Shown here piece by piece: positions 30,432 through 38,679 of a DNA stretch of 64,000 nucleotides. The stretch covers positions 2,852,001 through 2,916,000 of the forward strand of contig NZ_CP035042.1 in NCBI RefSeq assembly GCF_009834345.1. The letters run 5' to 3'. The stretch is from Billgrantia tianxiuensis (GTDB taxonomy: Bacteria > Pseudomonadota > Gammaproteobacteria > Pseudomonadales > Halomonadaceae). The notes under the pieces were generated by a model that was not told the origin of the DNA, searched no databases, and saw nothing but the letters and a program-made list of their open reading frames with translations. Made by a program: the position numbers and the translations under genes. Each line of letters opens with the position of its first letter. Within the stretch, counting starts at the first letter, position 1.

Positions 30432-30469
30432 CGACAAGGCCCGCGAGCCGAAGCTCGCGGGCCTTGTCG
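30432..30469 (-). terminator. Terminator hairpin after grxD
   Basis: A 17-bp perfect stem (CGACAAGGCCCGCGAGC and its complement) with a four-base CGAA loop. It lies 25 bp beyond the grxD stop, in the correct orientation for leftward termination, with a short GTTTC tail. Confidence 0.8.
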
Positions 30470-30493
30470 GGGCCATGCCGTATCGAGGCGGGT

Positions 30494-30844
30494 TCAGGCT
30501 TCGCCGCCCTCCTCCTTGGCCTTGGTACGTGCCGCCGCGTCCTTGATCAGCTTCTCCAGCTCGCCGCTCTGGTACATCTCGACGACGATGTCGCAGCCAC
30601 CCACCAGCTCGCCTTCGACCCACAGTTGGGGAAAGGTCGGCCAGTTGGCGTACTTGGGCAGCTCGGCGCGGATGTCCGGATTGTCGAGCACGTTGACGAA
30701 GGCGAAGCGCTCGCCACAGGACATCAGGGCCTGCACGGTCTGGGCGGAGAAGCCGCACTGGGGCAGTTGGGGAGTGCCCTTCATGTAGATCAGGATGGGG
30801 TTCTCGCTGATCTGGCGCTGAATGTTCTCGAGGGTAGTGCTCAT
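30494..30844 (-). CDS. grxD: Monothiol glutaredoxin, Grx4 family
   Basis: 116 residues from ATG 30842-30844. The CGFS active site lies at about residue 30 ([13 protein letters not shown]), with the glutathione-binding WPTFPQLWV and GGCDI later. Members carry 2Fe-2S clusters and take part in iron-sulfur trafficking with BolA. The Lys/Glu-rich C-terminal tail is normal. It is divergent from argF across 158 bp and followed by a strong terminator. Confidence 0.95.
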   Translation of the reverse strand: MSTTLENIQRQISENPILIYMKGTPQLPQCGFSAQTVQALMSCGERFAFVNVLDNPDIRAELPKYANWPTFPQLWVEGELVGGCDIVVEMYQSGELEKLIKDAAARTKAKEEGGEA

Positions 30845-31002
30845 GTGCGCTCCAGGTTGGATCGTGGATGCCGAGGGTGCCGGTAATATCCGAGTACCGC
30901 GCTCGGCCTTTTGCTCTTGGTCCCATTCTACTGATGACGGGCGAATTGCGCATCCCCCGCCGGCTGGATAGGATGGTGGTTTTTTCGCGCGGAGAGATCG
31001 CC

Positions 31003-31923
31003 ATGGCGACACGCCATTTCCTGACCCTGCTGGACCTGAGTCCCGAAGAGCTGCACTACCTGATCCAGCGCGCCATCACGATCAAGAACCGCCTGCGTGC
31101 CCAGGGGCCGACCTACGCGCCGTTCACCAACCGCACGCTGGCCATGATCTTCGAGAAATCGTCGACACGAACACGGGTCTCGTTCGAAACGGCAATGGCC
31201 CATTTCGGCGGCCACGCCCTGTTCCTCTCGCCGCGGGACACCCAGCTTGGCCGGGGCGAGCCGATCGAGGATACCGCAAGGGTCCTGGCGGAGATGGTCG
31301 ACATCGTGATGATACGCACCTTCTCTCATGCCGGCCTCGAGGCGTACGCCGCTGCCAGCTCGGTGCCGGTGATCAATGCGCTTTCCGACGATTATCACCC
31401 CTGCCAGTTGCTGGCCGACGTGATGACCTGGACCGAGCTGCGTGGCAGCGTGCGCGGGCGCACGGCGGTATGGATCGGCGATGGTAACAACATGTGCCAC
31501 TCCTGGATCAACGCCGCACGCCAGTTCGACTTCCAACTGCGCGTTTGCTGTCCCAAAGGCTACGAGCCGCGCCAGGACATCCTCGAGGCCGCTGGCGATC
31601 GGGTTACCCTGCTGCACGACCCCGCCGAGGCCGTCGCCGGCGCCGACCTGGTGACTACTGACGTATGGGCCTCGATGGGCCAGGAGGAGGAGCAGGCCAA
31701 GCGCGAGGCCGACTTCGCCGGCTTCCAGGTCAGCGAAGCGCTGCTCGACAAGGCCAAACCGGACGTGCTGTTCCTGCACTGCCTGCCGGCTCACCGCGGA
31801 GAGGAGATCAGCGAGACCCTGCTCGACGACCCGCGCGCTGTGGTGTGGCAGGAAGCCGGCAATCGCCTGCATGCACAGAAGGCACTGATCGAGTTCCTGC
31901 TGCTGGGTCGCGTCGACCACTGA
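31003..31923 (+). CDS. argF: Ornithine carbamoyltransferase
   Basis: 306 residues from ATG 31003, preceded by GGAGAG. It carbamoylates ornithine to citrulline in arginine biosynthesis. Carbamoyl-phosphate site STRTRVSFE near residue 51, DDYHPCQ near residue 130, and HCLPAHRG near residue 264 are intact. An upstream in-frame start at 30868 adds an unconserved 45 residues. It stands 2.3 kb from argG. A weak hairpin (GGCGGA / TCCGCC, 31963-31977) follows the stop. Confidence 0.96.
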   Translation: MATRHFLTLLDLSPEELHYLIQRAITIKNRLRAQGPTYAPFTNRTLAMIFEKSSTRTRVSFETAMAHFGGHALFLSPRDTQLGRGEPIEDTARVLAEMVDIVMIRTFSHAGLEAYAAASSVPVINALSDDYHPCQLLADVMTWTELRGSVRGRTAVWIGDGNNMCHSWINAARQFDFQLRVCCPKGYEPRQDILEAAGDRVTLLHDPAEAVAGADLVTTDVWASMGQEEEQAKREADFAGFQVSEALLDKAKPDVLFLHCLPAHRGEEISETLLDDPRAVVWQEAGNRLHAQKALIEFLLLGRVDH

Positions 31924-32006
31924 GCTCTCGCCGCACCGTCGTGCCCTATCCCGCGACGCTGCGGCGGATCCTCCGCCCCCTTCGAGCGAGCCGCCTGAGG
32001 TCGCAC

Positions 32007-32690
32007 TTAGCCGTTCGCTTCCTGATGCAGCAACAGCTCGACGCGCCGATTGGCAGCTCGCCCTGCCGCTGTCTCGTTGCTCTCCAGCGGTCGCGTCTCG
32101 GCATAGCCCACCGCCCGCAACCGCTCGGCCGGCACGCCTAGTTCGGACAGGTAACGCAGCACGGCAATGGCGCGTCCCGAGGAAAGCTCCCAGTTGGACG
32201 GGAAGCGAGAGGTCGCAATGGGCATGCTGTCGGTGTGCCCCTCCACGGACACCTCACCTTCGAAGGAGGCGAGGACATCACGCAAGCGTCCCAGCACTTC
32301 TCTCCCCTGCATGGTAAGAATGGCCTGGCCGCTATCGAACAGCAGATTGTCGTCGATGCGCAGGGTAATGCCTTTCTGATCCTCCAGGACGCTCACACCT
32401 TCGATCTCGAGCCCCGGGAAACGCGGCTGCAGGCCATTGTGATTCGGCATGAGCCCCACCCCCGCCACCATGCGAGCAGCGGCCTCGGCCTGAGGCGTCA
32501 CCAGTGCGGCCACTTCGCCGCCGTACCGATCACCCTTTATCGCCAGGCCGTTGCCCGCCAGCGAGAGCAGCAGCACGAACAGTGTGATGAGCAGCGTCAA
32601 GACGTCGAGATAACTCACCAGCCAGCCCTCATTCTCCCCTGGCTCGATGGGAGGAGGATGCAGCACGTTGCGCGTGCTGCGATCAAGCAT
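32007..32690 (-). CDS. Second flagellar stator subunit, MotB/PomB-like
   Basis: 227 residues. One N-terminal transmembrane helix with the ion-binding Asp (VSYLDVLTLLITLFVLL) and a C-terminal OmpA-type peptidoglycan-binding domain (VEGHTDSMPI, SNWELSSGRAIAVLRYL). Shorter than the MotB at 55985 and distinct in sequence. It overlaps the motA-like gene by 8 bp, forming one unit. It gives a second stator besides motAB, possibly with different ion use. Ion specificity cannot be read with confidence. Confidence 0.85.
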   Translation of the reverse strand: MLDRSTRNVLHPPPIEPGENEGWLVSYLDVLTLLITLFVLLLSLAGNGLAIKGDRYGGEVAALVTPQAEAAARMVAGVGLMPNHNGLQPRFPGLEIEGVSVLEDQKGITLRIDDNLLFDSGQAILTMQGREVLGRLRDVLASFEGEVSVEGHTDSMPIATSRFPSNWELSSGRAIAVLRYLSELGVPAERLRAVGYAETRPLESNETAAGRAANRRVELLLHQEANG

Positions 32691-33501
32691 TTTGCGCCTG
32701 TCCGTCGGGAGCGTCGCGCTTGGTCACGACCGGATCGCGAATCTCGTCGTGATAGTTGGCGACGAAGGAGTTGAGGGTCTCCTCGATGAACGAGGGCAGA
32801 CGGCGCTTGGTGATCAGCGAGATTCCTTCCAGCACCATGTTCATGGCAATCAGCCGCTCTTCCGTGCGTCGCTCGAGCTTTACGGCAATCGGCTTGAACA
32901 CCAGGTTGGCCAGCAGGATGCCATAAAAGGTGGTCAGCAGCGCCACCGCCATGCGCGGCCCAATGACGTGCAGATCACCCGACTCCATGACTTCGAGCAT
33001 GTTGACCAGCCCCACCAGGGTCCCGATCATGCCGAAGGCCGGCGCATAGGTGGCCATGGTTCGAAAAATCTGCGCTTCGGCATGTTCGCGCGCCTTGAGC
33101 CGGGCGATACGCCAACGCAGCAGGTCGAAGATTTCTTCTTCCTTGGTATTGGCGATCACCAGGTGAATGCCAGTGCGCAGGAAGGGATTGCGTGCCTTGT
33201 CCAGCGCCGCCTCGACGGCTCTCACGTCGCCCTTGAACCATAGCCGCGAGATGTCGACCAGTTCCTTGATGTCATCGCGTATGTAGGTGTTCTCGCGCCG
33301 GAACACCAGCCCCACCAGGCGTACGACCCGGACGACCTCCTTCAATGGGTAGCTGATGAACGTCGCCGCCATGGTGCCTGCCAGCACGATGGCGAGCCCT
33401 GGCAGGTTGATGAAACTCTGCGGCGACTCGGCGGTGAAGAAGAGCACGCTGACCAGCAGTATCGTGCTGGCAATCATGCCGATGATGGTAGACGGATTCA
33501 T
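32683..33501 (-). CDS. Second flagellar stator subunit, MotA/PomA-like
   Basis: 272 residues with four transmembrane helices (about 6-24, 31-50, 150-170 and 183-205). The MotA/TolQ/ExbB core is visible (TYAPAFGMIGTLVGLVNML). Short cytoplasmic loop and overall character resemble the Na+-type PomA rather than the H+-type MotA at 56932. A FliA-type site at 33566-33592 lies upstream, so this pair is expected to be a late flagellar unit. It lies far from the main motAB genes. Confidence 0.87.
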   Translation of the reverse strand: MNPSTIIGMIASTILLVSVLFFTAESPQSFINLPGLAIVLAGTMAATFISYPLKEVVRVVRLVGLVFRRENTYIRDDIKELVDISRLWFKGDVRAVEAALDKARNPFLRTGIHLVIANTKEEEIFDLLRWRIARLKAREHAEAQIFRTMATYAPAFGMIGTLVGLVNMLEVMESGDLHVIGPRMAVALLTTFYGILLANLVFKPIAVKLERRTEERLIAMNMVLEGISLITKRRLPSFIEETLNSFVANYHDEIRDPVVTKRDAPDGQAQNA

Positions 33502-33565
33502 TGAAGCTCCTGAGCGTACGGGGCATCGAGCCTGGCCCGGGTTTTCAGTCCAAGCCTAACGGGAT

Positions 33566-33592
33566 AGTTCGGCTGCGGCCGTGGATACTTTA
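33566..33592 (-). promoter_or_regulatory. Sigma-28-type promoter for the second stator operon
   Basis: On the minus strand: -35 TAAAGTAT, 11-nt spacer, -10 GCCGAACT. The -35 core is perfect but only GCCGA of the -10 matches. Its -10 edge lies 65 bp before the start of the MotA/PomA-like gene. Confidence 0.6.
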
Positions 33593-33650
33593 GCCGCGTC
33601 CGGGAAATGTTCTTATCGAATTGATTCAGGTCAAGTTTATTGTCTTCTAT

Positions 33651-33677
33651 TAAAGTTCTATGATGTGCGGCCGATAT
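33651..33677 (+). promoter_or_regulatory. Sigma-28-type promoter for the EAL phosphodiesterase gene
   Basis: -35 TAAAGTTC, exact 11-nt spacer, -10 GCCGATAT: one mismatch in the -10. It ends 76 bp before the start codon at 33753 and is back to back with the stator promoter at 33566-33592. Confidence 0.8.
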
Positions 33678-33752
33678 CACTATCATGCGTGTATTGTCGC
33701 CAACCGACCTTTCGACACCCCACTGGCCCACACCGGCCCGCAAGGAGCCATC

Positions 33753-34529
33753 ATGCACCGATGCGCCGAGAAGGAAGGGCATTGCGAACGCTGCGAAGGA
33801 CCATTGCCGTTCGCCTTTACCATGGCCTTTCAGCCGATCGTCGACCTTGCCGAGGCCCGTGTCACCACCTATGAGGCGCTGGTAAGAGGTCCGGCAGGAG
33901 AATCCGCCGGCAGCATCCTGGCGCAGGTAACGCCGCGCCTGTTGTATCGCTTCGACCAGGCCTGCCGCATCCGCGCCATCGAGCTCGCCAGCCAACTTGG
34001 CATGACCGAGAGCCTGTCGATCAACTTTCTGCCCAATGCGGTTTACGAACCCATGGCCTGCATCCAGGCAACGCTGGCCATTTCCGCACAAGTGGGATGG
34101 CCACTCGAGCGCCTGGTGTTCGAAGTCACCGAGAGCGAGCAGGTCCAGGATCAGCAGCATTTGCACAGCATCATCGAGGCCTACCGCGCCACGGGATTCA
34201 CCACCGCCCTGGACGACTTCGGCAATGGTTTCGCCAATCTCGACCTGCTGGTGGGGCTGCATCCGGACCGTCTCAAGATCGACCGAATGCTGGTGTCGAG
34301 CTGCGACCGCGACTCGCGACGCCAAGCCATACTGCGCGCTATCATCGCCCTGGGGCACGAGCTTGGCATCGAACTCATCGCCGAAGGTGTCGAAACCCGC
34401 GAGGAAGCGCTGTGGCTGGCCCGTAGCGGCATTAGTCTGCAGCAGGGCTTCTTCTATGCCCGCCCCGGCCTGGAAAGCCTGACCCCTGGACTGGAGCCGG
34501 CCTTGGCGGCATTGCGTCAGGCGATCTAG
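33753..34529 (+). CDS. Standalone EAL-domain c-di-GMP phosphodiesterase
   Basis: 258 residues from ATG 33753, downstream of the FliA-type promoter (the earlier in-frame ATG at 33660 overlaps that promoter and is unlikely). Catalytic set intact: EALVRG (Glu41), SINFLP, FEVTESE, ALDDFGNG, LKIDR and EGVET. Such proteins hydrolyse c-di-GMP. The N-terminus has Cys in MHRCAEKEGHCERCEG, a possible small metal site. A sole EAL protein under FliA control parallels E. coli PdeH (YhjH), which lowers c-di-GMP to allow swimming; the function here is inferred. Confidence 0.9.
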   Translation: MHRCAEKEGHCERCEGPLPFAFTMAFQPIVDLAEARVTTYEALVRGPAGESAGSILAQVTPRLLYRFDQACRIRAIELASQLGMTESLSINFLPNAVYEPMACIQATLAISAQVGWPLERLVFEVTESEQVQDQQHLHSIIEAYRATGFTTALDDFGNGFANLDLLVGLHPDRLKIDRMLVSSCDRDSRRQAILRAIIALGHELGIELIAEGVETREEALWLARSGISLQQGFFYARPGLESLTPGLEPALAALRQAI

Positions 34530-34701
34530 GGAATACGCTGCGATCACTAGGCACTGTACGAAAAGTACCTGCGCTTGCCCATACGGTGTTAAAAATCGGC
34601 TCAAAGTACTCATTTACACCGCGTAAACTCCGCCTCCTCGTCGATTTTTGCCGTGCGATCCACAGGGTTGTGTGCCGCGCACGGCACCAATTCGTGCTTC
34701 C
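34530..34701. repeat. Convergent intergenic element with inverted repeats
   Basis: 172 bp between the convergent EAL and fliA genes. It has GTACGAAAAGTAC (34557-34569), and AAAAATCG (34591-34598) paired with CGATTTTT (34642-34649) across a 43-nt loop, plus GTGCC/GGCAC near 34672-34686. No open frame. It could be a shared terminator or an interspersed repeat. Confidence 0.4.
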
Positions 34702-35406
34702 TCAATCAGGGTCCGTCAGGCGCGCCCGCAACCGGCTCACCGCCTGGCTGTGCAACTGGCACACACGTGATTCGGTCACGCCGAGCACGACACCGATCTC
34801 CTTGAGGTTGAGTTCTTCCTGGTAATAGAGCGCCATCAAGAGCTTCTCGCGCTCGGGAAGCGCCTCGATGCCCTCGGCCAACTGCTGTCGCTTCTCCTCG
34901 TCGACGAGCACGCGGTAGGGGGTATCGACGGAGGCATCTTCGATGCCTGGCTCGATGCCCTCGGCCATCAGCACCTCGAAGGGCAACAGATGCCCGCTGT
35001 TGGTGTCGCTCAGTAGTTGGCGGTACTCTTCCAGCTCCATGTCGAGTTCGGCGGCGATCTCGTTCTCCTCGGCCGGCCGCCCCAGTTGCTGCTCGAGACG
35101 TCGCACGGCTTCGTCTACCGTTCGGGCGTTGCGCCGGACGCTGCGCGGCAACCAGTCGCGACTGCGTAGCTCATCCAGCATGGCGCCACGAATACGCTGG
35201 CTGGCGAAGGTGGCAAAGCTGGCTCCCTGGGTCGCATCGAAGCGCCCCAGGGCTTCGAGCAGCCCCACCATGCCGGCCTGAATCAGATCATCGAGCTCGA
35301 TGCTCGCCGGTAGCCGGACCTGCATGGAGAGCGCCTGGCGCCTTACCAGCGGCAGGTACTCATCCAGCAGGTCTGCCTGTTCGATCTTGCCTCGTGCTGT
35401 GTACAT
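34702..35406 (-). CDS. fliA: RNA polymerase sigma-28 factor, flagellar
   Basis: 234 residues, normal FliA length. Region 2 lies at about 10-75 (EYLPLVRRQALSMQVRLPAS, DDLIQAGMVGLLEALGRFD, the core -10 contact) and region 4 near 180-228 (LYYQEELNLKEIGVVLGVTESRVCQLHSQA). It directs late flagellar and chemotaxis gene transcription; the eight FliA-like sites in this window are candidate targets. Terminal gene of the leftward flhB-flhA-flhF set, 56 bp after flhE. Confidence 0.96.
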   Translation of the reverse strand: MYTARGKIEQADLLDEYLPLVRRQALSMQVRLPASIELDDLIQAGMVGLLEALGRFDATQGASFATFASQRIRGAMLDELRSRDWLPRSVRRNARTVDEAVRRLEQQLGRPAEENEIAAELDMELEEYRQLLSDTNSGHLLPFEVLMAEGIEPGIEDASVDTPYRVLVDEEKRQQLAEGIEALPEREKLLMALYYQEELNLKEIGVVLGVTESRVCQLHSQAVSRLRARLTDPD

Positions 35407-35462
35407 GCGCTTGCTCTCACGGCTGACGATTCCCTCGAGCTTCGATTCGATGGCTCGACGGG

Positions 35463-35885
35463 TCAGGGACGTTGCGGGTGTTCATGGTTGACGATCACCT
35501 GCAGCCCTTGCAGGGTCGCGGCACGCTGGCGGCGATCCTGCAGTGAAAACTGAAAATGCAGTGGCGTATCGGCCGGCAGCCCGGCCATGGCGTCGGTCTG
35601 CCCTCGTGGCCCCGGCAGGCGCACGCAGTCTCCCGGGTGGCACAACCAGGCGTTCACCTCGCTACCCACCGGGGCCTGATATTGCCAGCCGATCCGTCCC
35701 ATGATCTGCCCACTCGCCAGTTCGGGCGTAGGTGGCAGCATGGTGGTAGACATCATCGGACGCTCGACCATGGCCACCGTCAACGCTGGGGCGGTGGCTA
35801 CCCAACTGCCGGCAGCCTGTGCCATGCCCACCCACAGACCACTCGCTGCGATGGCCGCGATCCAACGGCTCCTGCGATATCTCAT
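35463..35885 (-). CDS. flhE: Flagellar protein FlhE
   Basis: 140 residues with a signal peptide (cleavage after VGMAQA near residue 24). The mature region (GRIGWQYQAP, WLCHPGDCVRLPG, ending VIVNHEHP) matches FlhE, a periplasmic protein of peritrichous flagella in enterobacteria that limits proton leak through the export gate. The two Cys could form a disulfide. Normally it follows flhA (flhBAE); here it follows an unknown gene, with which it overlaps by four bases. Confidence 0.82.
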   Translation of the reverse strand: MRYRRSRWIAAIAASGLWVGMAQAAGSWVATAPALTVAMVERPMMSTTMLPPTPELASGQIMGRIGWQYQAPVGSEVNAWLCHPGDCVRLPGPRGQTDAMAGLPADTPLHFQFSLQDRRQRAATLQGLQVIVNHEHPQRP

Positions 35886-36475
35886 CTCGCCAATACCAAC
35901 AGTTCGATGCCGAAATAATCCTGCGCCACGTACTGCAGGTTGCTCAGCAGGCCCTGGCGCCCCACTCCTGGAGGATGCACGGCAATCAAGCGTTGCGGAC
36001 CGCCCCGCTCGGCGATCTGACGGAGCATGCGATAACCACGCCGGAAGGCCTCCAGGTCGTCATCCACCCATAGCGCCCAGTGCGATTGCTGAGCAGCCAG
36101 CACCGGCAAGTGCGGGCTGCTGATGGGCAGGGCCACGACGCGCCAGGCACGCGGGTCGCCGACCCAGCGGCGACCCTCGCGTGCCCAGCACTCCAACAAT
36201 TCGGTCACCCTGGCAGTGTGGCGCTCGGCAGTGCCCGGTAGGCCCAGCACCATCAACGTCACCTCTTGAGCGTTGCGCGCCGTGCGCGGAGGCGCGGCGG
36301 TCGTGCTCGGAGCCGGCTTGGCCGGCGGCTTCACAGCAGCCTGCGGCCTGGGTTTGCTTGCGCCTCCGGCGGAAGCCAGCTCGACCAGCATCTCGGCCAC
36401 ATGTGCCGGGCAATCCTCCTGCGAGGCTCCCTTTGCTGCCCATTGGCGCAGTCCAGCGGCCTGGTCCCATCCCAT
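35882..36475 (-). CDS. Hypothetical protein in the fleN (flhG) position
   Basis: 197 residues, located where flhF is normally followed by the MinD-like ATPase fleN. The first 45 residues form a helical segment (AGLRQWAAKGASQEDCPAHV), then a Pro/Ala-rich linker at 40-65. Residues 70-197 form an alternating alpha/beta pattern (VTLMVLGLPG, RVVALPISS, ALWVDDDLEAFRRGYRMLRQI). There is no Walker A, so it cannot be an ordinary FleN ATPase. It may be a diverged MinD-fold relic or an unrelated protein. It starts directly after the flhF stop and overlaps flhE. Confidence 0.6.
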   Translation of the reverse strand: MGWDQAAGLRQWAAKGASQEDCPAHVAEMLVELASAGGASKPRPQAAVKPPAKPAPSTTAAPPRTARNAQEVTLMVLGLPGTAERHTARVTELLECWAREGRRWVGDPRAWRVVALPISSPHLPVLAAQQSHWALWVDDDLEAFRRGYRMLRQIAERGGPQRLIAVHPPGVGRQGLLSNLQYVAQDYFGIELLVLAR

Positions 36476-38676
36476 CTAGCCTGTCTCCCGTTCACCAAGG
36501 CCAAGGTGGCGAATGGAATCGCGCACCATGAAGAGTTGTACCAACGACTCGAGCAAAGCGACGTCACGACGCCGACGACGCCCACCGCCGAGTCCCAGCA
36601 GTTCCGCCCGAAGGTCCATCGCCCCCTCGTCTTCGGCAATATCCAGATGAGCCGCCACCGTTGCCAGGCCACTTGCCATCAGCAGACGCACGTCGGCACG
36701 CAGCTCCCCAAATGCATCCGGGTCGAGGCGCCGCCAGGCACGGCGGGCAAGCTGCGGCAGGACTTCCCCCTGCAACAAGGCCAGCAGTAGCGGCTGCGGC
36801 CCACGGCCCAGTCGCGCCGGAGTGAGCCAATAGCGCTTGGCCAGGATCCTGCCGCTCTCCTCGTCGCGAATCACGCCGAACCAGGCATGAGCGTCCAGGC
36901 TCTCGCGCCGGTTACCCTTGAGCGCGACCCCAACAGGCAACGTGGCAAGCTCGAGGCGGCCAGGCACTCCGCGGAAACGACAGCGTATTTCCCCGGCGGT
37001 TTCTCCTACAGCGCCAAGCATTGCCAACGATGGGCGTTCGGCGGCATGCTCGACCCGCTGGCTACCCCGCACTTGGCTGCACCAGCTCAGTGCCTGGCCT
37101 TCCAGCCACGCGCCGGCTTCACCGTCGGGCAGGCCGTTCAACAGATGCACCCCAATCTCGCACTGCTCCAGTGCCGCCTCCAGGCGCGCCTGTTGCCCCG
37201 CTACCTGGCGATGCTGCAGCAGCGGCAGCGCCAGCCAGGTGCCTTCCGGACTAAGTGCCACATCGGGCATCGACCAGGCTTCACCCGCGACACGACGCCG
37301 CTCGCTCCATAGCATTCCCAGTGCCTGGCCGGAGTGAGGGTATTCCGCCAGCAGCGAATCCAGGCGTTGCTGCTGGATCGAAACGGGCAGCCCCGGCAGA
37401 TTCCAGACTTCCTCTAGCCGATCGAATCCCGGCAGACGTTGGCGCAGCGTGCGCAGCAGCGTCGCCAAGCGGCGCCCTTGCCCCAGCAAGCTGCCCGCCC
37501 CCTCGCGACCGGCTCCGCCACCGGACGAGCCAGGGGCGCGGTCAGCGGTACGCGCTCGGCGAAAGATTGCTCGATCAGGGCTGCGGGATCGGCAAGCGAC
37601 ATGTCTTCCGGCACCCGCTGACCATGCGAGACGAACAGCAGTCGCAGCCCATGGCGCATGATGATGTCCAGCACCGGCGCCAACCGGCCTGCCTCATCCT
37701 GCTTGGTGATGATGCAGTCGTGCAGCTCGCCACCGGCAGCCTGTGCCGCCTGACGGTAGCGCACCACCACCTCCTCGAGGGTCTCCGGCTGGCTGGCGGC
37801 ATTGAGCAGCAGTACCAGGCGAACCGGTGAGTCGCCACCGTGCAGGTGCCTGACCTGCTCGATGACACGCTGATCGCGCTGGCTCATGCCCACCGTGTCG
37901 ATGATGATCCAGGACTTGCCTTTCATACGCCCCAGCAGCTCCGATACCGGCTGGTCGGCATTGAGCGCATACATCGGCACGTCGAGCAGGCGCGAGTAGA
38001 TCCGCAACTGCTCATGGGCGCCGATACGGAAGCTGTCGGTCGTCACCAGTGCCACCGGACGCGTGCCGTGACGCATGACGTAGCGTGCTGTCAGCTTGGC
38101 GGTGGTGGTGGTCTTGCCTACCCCGGTGGGTCCGATCAAGGCTACGATGCCGGTACGATCCATGAACCCGGCTTCGTCATCCAGGCCGCCGAGCCGCTTG
38201 ACCAACTGGCGTGTCAGCCAGGAAAGTGCCCGGTCATCCAGGGCGCTACCAGCAGCCAGCTCCTCGGGCAGGGTTGCCACGACCTCTTCGGCCAGGGCTT
38301 GGCCGAAGCCGGCTTCCCGCATAGTGAGGATGAGACGTTCGCCCAGCGTATTGGCCGGTTCCGCCTGGCTGCGCTCACGGGCAAGCATGGCGCGCATGTC
38401 GCGCATCTCTTCGAGCAGCCGCGCGCTCATGGTCTCGAAAGCCTGGGCCGGGTCCTGATGCACAGGTGCGGCAGGGCTCTGCTGCTGGGGCTCAGCGGCG
38501 GGTGGCGTCACCGCCTCGGCGCCACTCTCGGCTGCCGCCGATTCGGCCATGGCCAGGATCTCGACACCCTGCTCGGTATGCCGGTTGGCCAGAATCAATG
38601 CCTCATCGCCCAGGGCCGCACGGACCTGGCGCATGGCCTCGCGGCTGTTGACGCCAACGAAACGCATGACACTCAT
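36476..38676 (-). CDS. flhF: FlhF-type SRP GTPase with long C-terminal extension, frameshifted as sequenced
   Basis: Residues 1-400 are a complete FlhF: basic N-terminal B domain (FVGVNSREAMRQVRAALGD), N domain, and NG GTPase with GPTGVGKTTTTAKL, DTVGMSQRD and TKQDEAG. FlhF sets flagellar number or place. As sequenced, it stops at 37414 after a Cys/Arg-rich tail that looks out of frame. One base restored in the C run 37498-37502 joins it to a further 330 codons and gives 733 residues. The extension (LRQRLPGFDRLEEVWNLPG, later VGVALKGNRRESLDAHAW) has no family I know. Alternatively these could be two genes, but the second lacks a good start. Confidence 0.75.
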
Positions 38677-38679
38677 CGG

